A DNA stretch of 64,000 nt from an uncultured Prevotella sp. (GTDB taxonomy: Bacteria; Bacteroidota; Bacteroidia; Bacteroidales; Bacteroidaceae). The stretch covers positions 21,696-85,695 of the forward strand of contig CAJOCR010000011.1 in the NCBI GenBank assembly GCA_905236755.1. The letters are read 5' to 3'. The notes beneath the pieces are model-generated. The model was not told the origin of the DNA and made no database searches. It saw only the letters and a list, made by a program, of their open reading frames with translations. Positions 27,082 to 36,268 of the stretch are shown here, piece by piece. The position numbers were made by a program, and so were the translations under genes. Positions within the stretch are counted from its first letter, which is position 1, and every line of letters begins with the position of its first letter.

Positions 27082-28146
27082 TTAATCCTTAAAAGTATCT
27101 GCTGTTGTTCCACTAATGAAACCACGCCATTTTTCAATTAGAGCAGTAAAGTCGGATGGCCACTCTGAAGTAAAGTCCATCTGCTTGTTCTGACGAGGAT
27201 GAACAAAACCCAAGGTCTTGGCGTGCAACGCCTGACGTGGGCACAGCTTAAAGCAGTTCTGAATAAAAGCCTTGTAACTTGACGAACGCTGTCCACGCAG
27301 AATCTCATTGCCTCCATAAGTTTCATCGGCAAAGAGCGGATGACCAATATGCTTCATGTGTGCACGTATCTGGTGTGTACGTCCTGTTTCAAGAACACAT
27401 TCTATAAGAGTAACATAACCGAAACGCTCTATAACACGATAGTGTGTAACTGCCGATTTGCCAATACCAGAATCAGGAGCAAACACTTTCATTCTGAGAC
27501 GATTTCTTGGGTCACGAGCAATGTTTCCTTCTATGCGCCCCTCATCCTCAACAAAGTTACCCCACACAAGTGCATTATAACTGCGATGAGTTGTCTTGTT
27601 AAAGAACTGCTTACCCAAAGCAGTCTTTGCTTCTGGAGTCTTAGCAACAACAAGCAAGCCGCTGGTATCTTTATCTATGCGATGAACAAGTCCCACCTCA
27701 GGGTCGTTGGCGTCAAATGATTCAAGATCCTTCAGGTAATAAGCAATGGCATTTATCAATGTGCCTGTGAAATTACCAGCACCAGGATGCACAACCATTC
27801 CTGCCTCCTTGTTGATAACCATAAGGTCATCATCCTCATAAACCACATTAAGCGGAATATCCTCAGCAACGATACTTGTATCATGCTTAGGGCGATCAAG
27901 CATCAAAGTGATAACATCATTAGGGCGAACCTTATAATTACTTTTTACTGCTGAGCCATTAACATAGATGCATCCTGCATCTGCTGCCGCCTGAATACGG
28001 TTACGACTTTGATAAGGATTCTTCTCTGCAAGGAATTTATCTATACGCACAGGAGTCTGTCCAGCATCAACTTCTATCTTCCAATGTTCATAGAGTTGCT
28101 GTTCATCATCAAGTTCGTCGTATTCGTTATTTATATCTTCTACCAT
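27082..28146 (-). CDS. rluD: RluA-family 23S rRNA pseudouridine synthase
   Basis: 354 aa. An N-terminal S4 RNA-binding domain (RIDKFLAEKNPYQSRNRIQAA) precedes the RluA catalytic domain, with the catalytic aspartate in VHRIDKDTSGLLVVAK and further motifs NKEAGMVVHPG, ETGRTHQIRAHMKHIGHPL and FADETYGG. S4 plus this domain order is the RluD pattern, which modifies 23S rRNA helix 69. It follows the PASTA gene by 17 bp. Confidence 0.9.
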   Translation of the reverse strand: MVEDINNEYDELDDEQQLYEHWKIEVDAGQTPVRIDKFLAEKNPYQSRNRIQAAADAGCIYVNGSAVKSNYKVRPNDVITLMLDRPKHDTSIVAEDIPLNVVYEDDDLMVINKEAGMVVHPGAGNFTGTLINAIAYYLKDLESFDANDPEVGLVHRIDKDTSGLLVVAKTPEAKTALGKQFFNKTTHRSYNALVWGNFVEDEGRIEGNIARDPRNRLRMKVFAPDSGIGKSAVTHYRVIERFGYVTLIECVLETGRTHQIRAHMKHIGHPLFADETYGGNEILRGQRSSSYKAFIQNCFKLCPRQALHAKTLGFVHPRQNKQMDFTSEWPSDFTALIEKWRGFISGTTADTFKD

Positions 28147-28163
28147 TATTATCTATTTTGTTG

Positions 28164-28841
28164 TTATTCTGAATCACCTTTTGATGTTTCGGCTTCTGGA
28201 ACCTCTTCAAAGTCATCAATATCACCCTCATCATCTCCATAATCAGAAGACACAGGATCGATATAGTCTACAGAGTCTTCACCATCACGCAATCCGTTTC
28301 CTACCTGTATAATCAATGTTTCCTCTACAGATATCCTGTCGCCAGCCACAACATGGCGGCCTTTAACAAGAATGCCATATACCCAATCTTTCTCGCCTGC
28401 TATATATTGAGGCATACCAAGCTTAAAGCCCATTGCCGACAACTTAGCCATTGCCTCACGCAAAGAGCTATTGTCAATAACATCAGGAAGAGTGATTGTT
28501 GGAGAATGAGACGCATTTATGGTAACAGTAATAACATGTCCTGACTTTACCTTTTCTCCGGGAGCAGGCGATTGCTCAAGAATACAATTTGCAGGAAGTG
28601 ATTTTACATAACCTGTATCAACCACCTCTATCTTTAAACCTGCATTTTTCAAGATTTGTTCTGCATCAGCAAACTGTCGATGCTTAACATTCGGAATTTC
28701 TATAGACTCACCATGATGAGTATACACATCAAGTCCATATCGTACACCAATGCCTACGGCTAACACCACCATAAACATTGCCAGTAAGTTTCCCCAAAGA
28801 TACCAACTTTTGAATTTACCAAAGAATTCCGATTGCTTCAT
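28164..28841 (-). CDS. Membrane-anchored PASTA-domain protein
   Basis: 225 aa. A short cytoplasmic tail and a single membrane helix (about residues 15-35) are followed by PASTA repeats: EIPNVKHRQFADAEQILKNAGL with QSPAPGEKVKSGHVITV, then TLPDVIDNSSLREAMAKLSAMGF. A third, weaker unit and an acidic low-complexity tail follow. PASTA domains bind peptidoglycan or beta-lactams, usually on Ser/Thr kinases or PBPs; here no kinase is fused. It heads an operon with rluD and ddl, matching a cell-wall role. Confidence 0.85.
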   Translation of the reverse strand: MKQSEFFGKFKSWYLWGNLLAMFMVVLAVGIGVRYGLDVYTHHGESIEIPNVKHRQFADAEQILKNAGLKIEVVDTGYVKSLPANCILEQSPAPGEKVKSGHVITVTINASHSPTITLPDVIDNSSLREAMAKLSAMGFKLGMPQYIAGEKDWVYGILVKGRHVVAGDRISVEETLIIQVGNGLRDGEDSVDYIDPVSSDYGDDEGDIDDFEEVPEAETSKGDSE

Positions 28842-28861
28842 TCAATATTGTTTTATTGGCA

Positions 28862-28869
28862 CAAATATA
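28862..28869 (-). promoter_or_regulatory. -7 element for the PASTA-rluD-ddl operon
   Basis: The minus strand reads TATATTTG, a perfect TAnnTTTG, about 20 bp upstream of the PASTA start. Confidence 0.55.
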
Positions 28870-28921
28870 GATATTTTTTTTCTATTAAGAGCGCATTATA
28901 CTGAAAAACTGACCATAAATG

Positions 28922-28958
28922 CAAAAAGCAGCAAAGAAATAATCCTTGCTGCTTTTTG
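28922..28958 (-). terminator. Terminator after rpmH
   Basis: CAAAAAGCAGCAA pairs with TTGCTGCTTTTTG (13 bp). On the minus strand the 3' arm ends in TTTTTG. Confidence 0.75.
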
Positions 28959-28988
28959 TTAATGTGTCAAACGACTATCAGAAAATTA

Positions 28989-29144
28989 TTACTTTCCGTG
29001 ATGCTCGTCAGAAACAGTTAACTTCTTACGGCCATGAGCGCGACGCTTGTTAAGTACGCGACGACCATTCTTTGTTGCCATTCTCTCGCGGAAACCGTGC
29101 TTATTTACACGACGACGGTTGTGAGGCTGAAATGTTCTCTTCAT
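28989..29144 (-). CDS. rpmH: Ribosomal protein L34
   Basis: 51 aa, found by translating the minus strand: it starts [20 protein letters not shown] and continues with [20 protein letters not shown], then [11 protein letters not shown]. The bL34 hallmark KRTFQP and [11 protein letters not shown] motifs are intact. It is a structural protein of the 50S subunit. It has its own perfect promoter at 29236-29266 and a terminator, so it is monocistronic. It is not next to dnaA or rnpA, as is common in Bacteroidota. Confidence 0.97.
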   Translation of the reverse strand: MKRTFQPHNRRRVNKHGFRERMATKNGRRVLNKRRAHGRKKLTVSDEHHGK

Positions 29145-29235
29145 TGTTTTATCGTTTTATTTTGTTATTATTGCAAAATGTTGGAAATGAGCACAAAAGG
29201 AATGTTTTAGAATCCAAAGAGCCCTTTCGAGGGTG

Positions 29236-29266
29236 CAAAATTACTCATAATTTTCGAATTACCAAA
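29236..29266 (-). promoter_or_regulatory. Promoter of rpmH
   Basis: On the minus strand TTTG (29263-29266), 19 bp, then TAATTTTG (29236-29243). Both boxes are exact; the start codon is about 90 bp downstream. Confidence 0.8.
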
Positions 29267-29317
29267 GATTTAAGCGATTTTTAAGCCTTAAATTGATGAT
29301 TTTTTGTATTTTCTTTG

Positions 29318-29325
29318 TAACTTTG
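29318..29325 (+). promoter_or_regulatory. -7 element for efp
   Basis: TAACTTTG, 48 bp upstream of the efp ATG. The -33 box is degenerate (ATTG at 29292-29295). Confidence 0.6.
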
Positions 29326-29373
29326 CGCCGCAAAGCAACATTATCTGATAATAATATTATTAAATAAATAGCA

Positions 29374-29946
29374 ATGATTAATTCACAGGAAATCAAAATC
29401 GGAACTTGTATCCGTATGGATGGTGGTATTTGGAAGTGCATTGACTTTCAGCACCGTAAGCCAGGAAAAGGTAACACTGTAATGAACACTAAGCTGAAGA
29501 ACGTAGCTGATGGTCGTGTACTTGAGCGTACATTCCAGGTTGGTTTCAAGCTTGATGACGTTCGCGTTGAGCATCGTCCTTACCAGTATCTCTATGAGGA
29601 TGCTACAGGCTTCATCTTCATGAACCAGGAAACATACGACCAGATTCCAATCGCTAAGGATATGATTACTGGTGTTGAATTCATGAAGGAAGGTGATGTT
29701 GTTGATGTTGTTACTGATACTGAAACATCTACTATCCTTTCTGCTGAAATGCCTGTTAAGACTGTCCTCACTGTTACTCACTCTGAGCCAGGTGTTAAGG
29801 GTAACACTGCTACTAACGCTACTAAGCCAGCTACTCTTGAGACTGGTGTTGAGATCCGTGTTCCATTGTTCATCAACGAAGGTGAAACAATTCAGGTTGA
29901 CACACGTGACGGTAGCTACCTCGGTCGTGTAAACAGCGATAAGTAA
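29374..29946 (+). CDS. efp: Elongation factor P
   Basis: 190 aa. The KOW-like N-terminal domain carries KPGKGN with Lys32 at the tip that contacts the peptidyl-tRNA; this is the residue lysylated in enterobacteria, while its modification in this lineage cannot be read from DNA. OB domains II and III follow (VTHSEPGVKGNTATNATKPATLETG and TRDGSYLGRV at the end are the usual signatures). EF-P relieves stalling at proline runs. It is monocistronic, with a nested terminator directly downstream. Confidence 0.97.
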   Translation: MINSQEIKIGTCIRMDGGIWKCIDFQHRKPGKGNTVMNTKLKNVADGRVLERTFQVGFKLDDVRVEHRPYQYLYEDATGFIFMNQETYDQIPIAKDMITGVEFMKEGDVVDVVTDTETSTILSAEMPVKTVLTVTHSEPGVKGNTATNATKPATLETGVEIRVPLFINEGETIQVDTRDGSYLGRVNSDK

Positions 29947-29963
29947 TCATAAATTACATCTAT

Positions 29964-30026
29964 AAAAAAGGTAAAAAGGTTAATGATTTGCAGAGAAATC
30001 TGCAAGTTGTTACTTTTTACCTTTTT
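29964..30026 (+). terminator. Nested hairpin terminator after efp
   Basis: The outer arms AAAAAGGTAAAAAG and CTTTTTACCTTTTT pair, with an inner hairpin TTGCAGA-GAAA-TCTGCAA. Confidence 0.7.
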
Positions 30027-30057
30027 ACATTTTACCCTCTTACCATTTCAAGCGAAC

Positions 30058-30134
30058 TGCAGCTCTCCCCAGATGGAGATGGAAAGATTATGCAAGTTGC
30101 AGCTCTCCCCTCTTGAGGGGAGGTGGAGGGGTCT
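30058..30134. repeat. CTCTCCCC/GGGGAG-rich intergenic repeat
   Basis: GCAGCTCTCCCC occurs twice, at about 30059 and 30099, the second followed by its inverse GAGGGGAGGTGGAGGGG. It resembles the GC-rich hairpin repeats near 50.5 kb. Confidence 0.45.
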
Positions 30135-30160
30135 TTACTTTTTAACTTTATTACTCTTAT

Positions 30161-31258
30161 ATGAAGTTCAGCATCATTGTCCCAGTTTTCAATCGCCCTG
30201 ATGAAATTGACGAGCTTTTAGAAAGTCTTACTCTACAGTCTGTTCACGATTTCGAAGTTATAATCGTTGAAGACGGCTCACAGAAACCATGCAAGGATGT
30301 ATGTGACAAATACGCCGACAAGCTCAACCTTAAATACTTCATGAAAGAGAACAGTGGACCTGGACAAAGTAGAAACTATGGTGCTGAACGTTCTGAAGGC
30401 GAATACTTACTTATCCTTGACAGCGATGTTGTGTTGCCAGAAAACTATTTGTACGCAATAGAGGAAGAACTGCATCGTGATAAAGCCGATGCCTTTGGTG
30501 GTCCTGACCGTGCTCACGACTCGTTCACCGACACACAGAAAGCAATATCTTACTCCATGACCTCTTTCTTCACTACAGGCGGTATTAGAGGAGGCAAGAA
30601 AAAAATGGATAAGTTCTATCCTCGTTCTTTCAACATGGGAATACGTCGTGAGGTGTACAATAAGCTGGGAGGTTTTTCTAAGATGCGTTTTGGAGAAGAC
30701 ATCGACTTCTCTATCCGTATTTTCAAGGCAGGTTGCAAATGTCGTCTATTCCCTGGTGCATGGGTTTACCACAAGCGCAGAACCGATTTCAGAAAATTCT
30801 GGCGTCAGGTTTACAACAGTGGAATTGCTCGCATCAACCTATACAAGAAATATCCAGAGAGTTTGAAACTCGTTCATCTGCTCCCTATGGTGTTTACAGT
30901 AGGAGTAGCAACACTATCCGTTATCACCATCTTAGGTTTGATAATAATTGCACTTGGAGCTGCCGTTAGCTTATCAACAGCAGGCATGGCCTTTGGTAGA
31001 GCAAACATTTTTATGTCGTACTGGCATATAGGAAGAGCCATTGCATGCTTAGGCCTCTCCCCTATGCTTCTATATTCCGCATTAATATGCATTGACTCGT
31101 CAATTAAGAACAAGAGTGTAAAGATTGGATTACTCAGTATTCGTGCAGCATTCACTCAGCTAACGGGCTATGGATGTGGCTTTATCGAAGCATGGTGGAA
31201 ACGCTGTGTTCAAGGTAAGGATGAATTTTCTGCATATCAAAAGAACTTTTATAAATAA
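30161..31258 (+). CDS. Family 2 glycosyltransferase
   Basis: 365 aa. The GT-A domain starts at once (FSIIVPVFNRPDEIDELLESL), with the nucleotide-binding IIVEDGSQKPCKDV and the metal-binding DSDVVLP at about residues 90-96; GEDIDFSIRIFKAG gives the later ED motif. Two or three hydrophobic segments at residues 250-345 anchor it to the membrane. Such enzymes transfer a sugar to a lipid carrier or polysaccharide; the sugar cannot be told. It is followed 11 bp later by radC. Confidence 0.88.
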   Translation: MKFSIIVPVFNRPDEIDELLESLTLQSVHDFEVIIVEDGSQKPCKDVCDKYADKLNLKYFMKENSGPGQSRNYGAERSEGEYLLILDSDVVLPENYLYAIEEELHRDKADAFGGPDRAHDSFTDTQKAISYSMTSFFTTGGIRGGKKKMDKFYPRSFNMGIRREVYNKLGGFSKMRFGEDIDFSIRIFKAGCKCRLFPGAWVYHKRRTDFRKFWRQVYNSGIARINLYKKYPESLKLVHLLPMVFTVGVATLSVITILGLIIIALGAAVSLSTAGMAFGRANIFMSYWHIGRAIACLGLSPMLLYSALICIDSSIKNKSVKIGLLSIRAAFTQLTGYGCGFIEAWWKRCVQGKDEFSAYQKNFYK

Positions 31259-31269
31259 ATAACTGTCCC

Positions 31270-31959
31270 ATGAAAGACAAACTGAACATTAACGAATGGT
31301 CGGAAGAAGACCGCCCAAGAGAGAAACTTGAAAGGCTGGGAGCCTCAGCTCTCAGTAATGCCGAACTGCTTGCAATCCTCATTGGTTCTGGCTCTACAGA
31401 CCAAAGTGCCGTAGAACTAATGAAAGACATTCTCAAAGATTGCAACAACAACCTTAATACTCTTGGAAAGATGTCGTGTCAGCAGCTACAGAAATATAAA
31501 GGAATGGGACCAGCCAAAGCTATCACCATCCTTGCTGCTTGTGAACTGGGAAAACGCAGGGCAGCCACAAAAGCCGAAGAGCGCCCACAAATGAATTGTG
31601 CCGCTGCCATTTACGAGTATATGCTCCCAAAAATGCAAGATCTCGATGTTGAAGAGGCATGGGCTTTATTCATGAACCAAAGCAAAAAGCTCATCAAGGC
31701 AATACTCATTGGACGGGGAGGAATAAGCGAAACATCTGTTGATGTACGTATTATTCTACGTGAGGCTTTACTGTGTAATGCAACCATTGTTGCATTCGTA
31801 CATAATCATCCAAGTGGGAATATAAATCCAAGTAAACAAGACGATAAACTAACACAATCCATAAAGGAAGCCTGTCAAACCATGCGCTTGTTCTTTATGG
31901 ATCACGTCATCGTTACCGATGGAATGTACTACAGCTATTATGAAGCTGGGAAGTTGTAA
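31270..31959 (+). CDS. radC: RadC-family JAB-domain protein
   Basis: 229 aa. An N-terminal helix-hairpin-helix-like region (LGASALSNAELLAILIGSG, YKGMGPAKAITILAACELG) precedes the JAB/MPN metalloprotease-like domain with HNHPSGNINPSKQD, the zinc-binding HxHPSG...D motif. RadC was named for DNA repair, but its biochemical role remains unclear. It is co-transcribed with the glycosyltransferase by position only. Confidence 0.92.
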   Translation: MKDKLNINEWSEEDRPREKLERLGASALSNAELLAILIGSGSTDQSAVELMKDILKDCNNNLNTLGKMSCQQLQKYKGMGPAKAITILAACELGKRRAATKAEERPQMNCAAAIYEYMLPKMQDLDVEEAWALFMNQSKKLIKAILIGRGGISETSVDVRIILREALLCNATIVAFVHNHPSGNINPSKQDDKLTQSIKEACQTMRLFFMDHVIVTDGMYYSYYEAGKL

Positions 31960-31989
31960 AATGGAAAGATGGAAAAATGGAAAGATGGA

Positions 31990-32053
31990 AAGATGGAACC
32001 GAAGGTCACTGACCGAGTGGATGCTGTCAGCGAAGCTGGTGCATCCGGATAAA
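31990..32053. repeat. Dispersed element, second copy
   Basis: TGGAACCGAAGGTCACTGACC and the downstream words GCGAAGC and GTGCAT line up with 4494-4553. The preceding AAAGATGGAA tandem words (31965-31996) are low complexity. Confidence 0.5.
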
Positions 32054-32071
32054 CGAGGGAAGTAAAAATTG

Positions 32072-32094
32072 AAAGCGCTTTGCGCTTCTTTTTC
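32072..32094 (+). terminator. Terminator after radC
   Basis: AAGCGC-TTT-GCGCTT followed by CTTTTTC. A second hairpin GCAATGC-CCT-GCATTGC sits at 32121-32137. Confidence 0.6.
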
Positions 32095-32138
32095 ATTTAT
32101 CATTTATCATTTGTCATTTAGCAATGCCCTGCATTGCG

Positions 32139-32906
32139 TTATAGTTTGGTCTCTCCCTCAATATACTGTTCCATGAACAAGTGTTCACCATCGAAAACAG
32201 CATAAGTGAACTGCCATATCCAGTCACCGAGAATCATCATGCGAGTATTCTCTGATAGGTTAAGGTCGAGTTCTATATGGCGGTGTCCATATAGAAAGTA
32301 ATCAATATTATTATGAGTTTTCATATACTCCTTGGTGAACAGAACAAGATATTCCTTATCCTCACCCATATATGGCGCTTCCTTACCGTCAGCCCTCTTT
32401 AATCTACTATGCTTTGCCCAGTTTAATCCAAGCTGCATTCCCCACCAAGGATGAAAAAAGTTAAGCAGTTTCTGGCAAGCACGATTATGGAACACCTTAC
32501 GCAACAGTTTGAACTTGTTGTCAGGATCACCTAATCCATCACCATGAGCAAGAAAAAACACTTTTCCATTAATCTCGGTTGTAACAGGCTTACGATGCAA
32601 GATAACCCCACATTCTTCTTCAAGATAACCATAGGTCCAGAGATCATGATTACCAGTAAAGAAATGCACTTCAACACCAGCATCAGTAAGTTCGCTTATC
32701 TTTCCTAAAAAACGAGTATATCCCTTGGGGACAACATATTTAAACTCATCCCAGAAATCAAACATATCACCTAAAAGATAAACAGCAGAAGCCTTATCTT
32801 TTATTGAGTCCAGGAAACGCACCAATCTACGTTCCTGCATGCGGGCATGCGGAATAGCCAATGAGCCCAAATGGGCGTCTGACAAGAAATACACGTTTTT
32901 TCTCAT
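32139..32906 (-). CDS. lpxH: UDP-2,3-diacylglucosamine diphosphatase
   Basis: 255 aa calcineurin-like phosphoesterase with the full LpxH metal-site set: FLSDAHLGS, LLGDMFDFWDE, FFTGNHDLW, FLAHGDGLGD and YGHRHIELD. It hydrolyses UDP-2,3-diacylglucosamine to lipid X in lipid A synthesis at the inner membrane. The DUF59 gene lies 8 bp upstream and would be transcribed with it from the element at 33261-33268. Confidence 0.93.
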   Translation of the reverse strand: MRKNVYFLSDAHLGSLAIPHARMQERRLVRFLDSIKDKASAVYLLGDMFDFWDEFKYVVPKGYTRFLGKISELTDAGVEVHFFTGNHDLWTYGYLEEECGVILHRKPVTTEINGKVFFLAHGDGLGDPDNKFKLLRKVFHNRACQKLLNFFHPWWGMQLGLNWAKHSRLKRADGKEAPYMGEDKEYLVLFTKEYMKTHNNIDYFLYGHRHIELDLNLSENTRMMILGDWIWQFTYAVFDGEHLFMEQYIEGETKL

Positions 32907-32914
32907 AATAGCAA

Positions 32915-33235
32915 TTAGTCAAAACCTAATTCAACACGTGCCTCTTCGCTCATCATGCTTTGATCCCAAGCTGGTTCAAAAACAAGATTCACGTTTGCAG
33001 CATTCACTCCAGTAACACTCTCTACCTTTGTGCGAACATCTTCAAGAATAAAATCAGCAGCAGGACAGTTTGGAGCAGTAAATGTCATATCAAGATCAAC
33101 CGTATGATCGTCCTTGACATCAATCTTGTATATCATACCCAGATTCCAGATATCAACAGGAATCTCTGGGTCATAAACGGTCTTCAGTACATCAACAATG
33201 CGCTCTTCTATCTGTGTCTTTTCTTCTTGTGTCAT
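32915..33235 (-). CDS. DUF59/MIP18-type iron-sulfur assembly protein
   Basis: 106 aa. DPEIPVDIWNLGMIYKIDV and MTFTAPNCPAADFI are the DUF59 (SufT/PaaD-like) signatures, with the reactive cysteine in PNCP. The domain helps mature Fe-S clusters. Placement upstream of lpxH on the same strand is operon-like with no functional link evident. Confidence 0.88.
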   Translation of the reverse strand: MTQEEKTQIEERIVDVLKTVYDPEIPVDIWNLGMIYKIDVKDDHTVDLDMTFTAPNCPAADFILEDVRTKVESVTGVNAANVNLVFEPAWDQSMMSEEARVELGFD

Positions 33236-33260
33236 ATTGTTCTTTTACTTGTTATATTGC

Positions 33261-33268
33261 AAAGATAA
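33261..33268 (-). promoter_or_regulatory. -7 element for the DUF59-lpxH unit
   Basis: Minus strand TATCTTTG, perfect TAnnTTTG, 26 bp upstream of the DUF59 start. No -33 TTTG at standard spacing. Confidence 0.5.
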
Positions 33269-33317
33269 TGAAAAATATGTATTTTACTTGCACACCAACA
33301 AATTATTTGCCGATTTC

Positions 33318-33349
33318 GTTGACAATACAGAATATTTCTATTAAATTTG
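33318..33349 (+). promoter_or_regulatory. Promoter of the TonB-receptor operon
   Basis: GTTG (33318-33321), 20 bp, then TAAATTTG (33342-33349). It implies a leader of about 120 nt and places the receptor start at 33475, because an in-frame ATG at 33214 lies upstream of this promoter. Confidence 0.6.
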
Positions 33350-33474
33350 CAAATGTTGAGAGAGATTATTTTTTATTTGAAGTTTGCACATTTATAACAC
33401 AACATATTTTGTACGAGACTTTCTATAAGTCGTATTATTTTATTAGAATTCTAAAAAATAACACAATTATAACA

Positions 33475-36264
33475 ATGAAAAAAGGCATCTACACCCTTAT
33501 CATGTTGTTGTTTGTGCTGATTTTTTCAGTTCAGAGCACAAGAGCACAAGGCTCCAACAACAAGAGAGAGTACTCAGTAAATCTCTCTGTTAGAGAAAAA
33601 GGAACTCAAGAATCTGTTATGATGGCAACGGTAAGTATGAAACCACTTGAGGCTATTACCGTTACTGATGTTGATGGCAAGGCAACCATACATAACGTGC
33701 CATACGGAAACTACACCATTGAGATTTCGTATGTTGGCTTTGAGAAGTTCACAACAACCGTTCTTGTGAACAAAAATCTGAACCTAAACATTCAACTCAC
33801 TCCAACATCACTCGCATTAAAGGAAGTAGTTGTAACAGCAAAACAGAAATCATCTGGAGCATCAACAACCACCCTCATAGAACGACAGGCAATCGATCAC
33901 CTGCAAGCCACATCACTTGCCGATGTGATGCAGCTCATTCCTGGCATGAAAATGGGTAACACCGATATGACTCAGCAAAGCAACCTGCAGTTGCGCTCAC
34001 TTGTAAACAACAACACCTCTGCTTTTGGTTCAAGCATTGTTGTTGACGGTGTGCCAATAGATAACAACGCCAACCTATCGGCAAACGGTTTTTCAAGTAC
34101 AGCATTTACTGGTACCGACCTTAGACAGGTTTCTGCCGATAATATTGACAATGTAGAAATCATCCGAGGTATTCCATCAGCAGAATATGGTGACCTCACC
34201 AGCGGTTTGGTTATTGTTCATTCCAAAGCAGGTATCACCCCATGGCAGGTAAAAGGAAAAATCACCCCAGAAGCACAGAACTATTCTATAGGAAAAGGCT
34301 TTGGACTTGATAAAGCAGGTATTCTTAACTTCAACTTTGATTATGCTAAGGCTTGGGGCGATCCACGACAGAAAACTCGTTCTTTCGGTCGCTATACCTT
34401 TAACATGAACTATGCCTACAACATCACAAGGAAATGGCATACAGACACAAAGTTGCGCCTTCTCTATTCACGTGACTGGAGTGGTAATGACCCAGACGTT
34501 ATCGACGATGGTTCTGAGGCAAAGAGCACCAACTACACCATCGGTCTAACACATAACGGACGTATTAATTTAGAGAAACTTTTTGCACGCACTCTTTCAT
34601 ATACCTTTGGTATTACTTATTCACAAGCAAAAAACAAAAATACAGGCTACGTAACCAGCAGTACAGGATTAAACCCTATTATCACAGCAATGGAAACAGG
34701 TTACTATCCTGTAGAGTATCTTTCATCAAGCTATCAGGCTACAGGCTTCACAGAAAGCCGTCCTGGCAACATCTTTGCAAAGATCAACGACTCGTTCTTC
34801 TTCAAGACAAGCAAAACACGCCAAAGCTTTAAGATTGGTGCCGACTACCGATATAACTGGAATAGCGGAAGAGGTTTTTATAACCTTGACGAGACACGTC
34901 CTTACAAAAGCAACAACAATGGTCGTCCTCGTGCCTTCAGCGACAAGCCAGGATTGCATCAGATTGCAGCCTATGCAGAAGACCAGTTCACTTGGAACAT
35001 CAATAAGGTGAACCAACTGCGTGTGAATGCAGGTTTGCGTTTTACAGCCCTTCAGCCTTTTGCCGAAGTGGGAACAACAGCCTTATCACCTCGTTTGAAC
35101 GTGATGTTCTCTGCAACAAAATGGCTTGACCTTCGCGCTGGCATTGGCTTGAACTCAAAGACTCCCGGTCTTGAGTATCTATACCCAGACAAAAAATATG
35201 ACGACCGTGTAGCTGCCAACTATATGCCACAGGATGGCGGTACTCAGCTACTTATGTATCACACACAAGTATATAATGTTGAAAAGTCAAAGGATTTAAA
35301 GAACGCAACAACCACAAAGGTTGAGTTTGGTATTGACATTAAACTTCCAGGACAACGCAAGCTTTCAATCCTTGCTTATCAAGACCGCACACCAAACGGC
35401 TTTGGTCCTGTAACAGAATATACTACTTACCTGAATAAGTTCTATTCTGCAGAAAAAGGTCTTATCATCAATGGTGAAGGAGATCAAAGAACTATCACTG
35501 TTGACTTTGATAACCCAGAGCGCAAAGAGATTATTTATATGACTACAGGTAAGATTGGTAATACCAATACTACTGTGAACCGAGGTATTGAGTTTGACTT
35601 CAACCTTGGTGAAATAAAGCCAATAAAGACATCGCTATTCTTCAGCGGAGCATACACAGAGACAAAGACATGGAGCACAGACATGGTTAGTCAGAATGTT
35701 TCTGCAAGTTTCCTACCTGCAAGTTATTCAAAATATGGCTACACTCCTTTCAAGGTTGTTTATCCATCAGATCTTGACTATAACAAATATCGCAGATTCA
35801 TCAACACCCTACGTGCTGTAACCCATATACCAGCTCTTCGCATGGTAGCATCATTCACTGCTCAGGCTATCTGGTACGACTGGCATCACGACTTCGTTGC
35901 AACAAAAGATCCAATCGGATTCATCAGCCCTGATTTGAACTATCATGAAATCAGCAGCGAAATGCTTAACGGATATCTTGGCATGGATGGACAGTACTAT
36001 GCTACAGCTCCTGCAGGTGAAGCAACAGTAAAGATAAGCGACCTGACAATAAAATCCAGTGATTCTGTTCCTGTTAAGAACACTATCACATGGAACCTAT
36101 CCGCACGTCTTACCAAAGAGTTAGGCAAAATTGGTGGTTTATCACTCTATGTAAACAACATGATGTTCTACGAGCCATATCTAAAGAACAACATTACAAC
36201 ATCATTAGTTCAGCGCAACACTAATTCGTTCAGCTATGGTGTAGAACTTTACTTTAATCTGTAA
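33475..36264 (+). CDS. TonB-dependent outer-membrane receptor
   Basis: About 929 aa from the ATG at 33475, chosen because it begins a proper signal peptide (MKKGIYTLIMLLFVLIFSVQ, cleavage near RAQG) and lies downstream of the promoter. A carboxypeptidase-like regulatory domain (TVTDVDGKATIHNVPYGNYT) precedes a TonB box-like ALKEVVVTA and the plug (LADVMQLIPGMKM, VVDGVPIDNNANL, IRGIPSAEYGDLTSG). A 22-strand type barrel follows, ending in aromatic FSYGVELYFNL. It imports an unknown ligand across the outer membrane with TonB energy. The partner is not a SusD but DUF4876 and DUF6850 proteins, so glycan uptake is not implied. Confidence 0.9.
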   Translation: MKKGIYTLIMLLFVLIFSVQSTRAQGSNNKREYSVNLSVREKGTQESVMMATVSMKPLEAITVTDVDGKATIHNVPYGNYTIEISYVGFEKFTTTVLVNKNLNLNIQLTPTSLALKEVVVTAKQKSSGASTTTLIERQAIDHLQATSLADVMQLIPGMKMGNTDMTQQSNLQLRSLVNNNTSAFGSSIVVDGVPIDNNANLSANGFSSTAFTGTDLRQVSADNIDNVEIIRGIPSAEYGDLTSGLVIVHSKAGITPWQVKGKITPEAQNYSIGKGFGLDKAGILNFNFDYAKAWGDPRQKTRSFGRYTFNMNYAYNITRKWHTDTKLRLLYSRDWSGNDPDVIDDGSEAKSTNYTIGLTHNGRINLEKLFARTLSYTFGITYSQAKNKNTGYVTSSTGLNPIITAMETGYYPVEYLSSSYQATGFTESRPGNIFAKINDSFFFKTSKTRQSFKIGADYRYNWNSGRGFYNLDETRPYKSNNNGRPRAFSDKPGLHQIAAYAEDQFTWNINKVNQLRVNAGLRFTALQPFAEVGTTALSPRLNVMFSATKWLDLRAGIGLNSKTPGLEYLYPDKKYDDRVAANYMPQDGGTQLLMYHTQVYNVEKSKDLKNATTTKVEFGIDIKLPGQRKLSILAYQDRTPNGFGPVTEYTTYLNKFYSAEKGLIINGEGDQRTITVDFDNPERKEIIYMTTGKIGNTNTTVNRGIEFDFNLGEIKPIKTSLFFSGAYTETKTWSTDMVSQNVSASFLPASYSKYGYTPFKVVYPSDLDYNKYRRFINTLRAVTHIPALRMVASFTAQAIWYDWHHDFVATKDPIGFISPDLNYHEISSEMLNGYLGMDGQYYATAPAGEATVKISDLTIKSSDSVPVKNTITWNLSARLTKELGKIGGLSLYVNNMMFYEPYLKNNITTSLVQRNTNSFSYGVELYFNL

Positions 36265-36268
36265 GAAT

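Noticed and set aside
33214..33474. Upstream start of the TonB receptor
   Set aside because: This extension overlaps the DUF59 start and lies partly upstream of the promoter; the ATG at 33475 begins a normal signal peptide.
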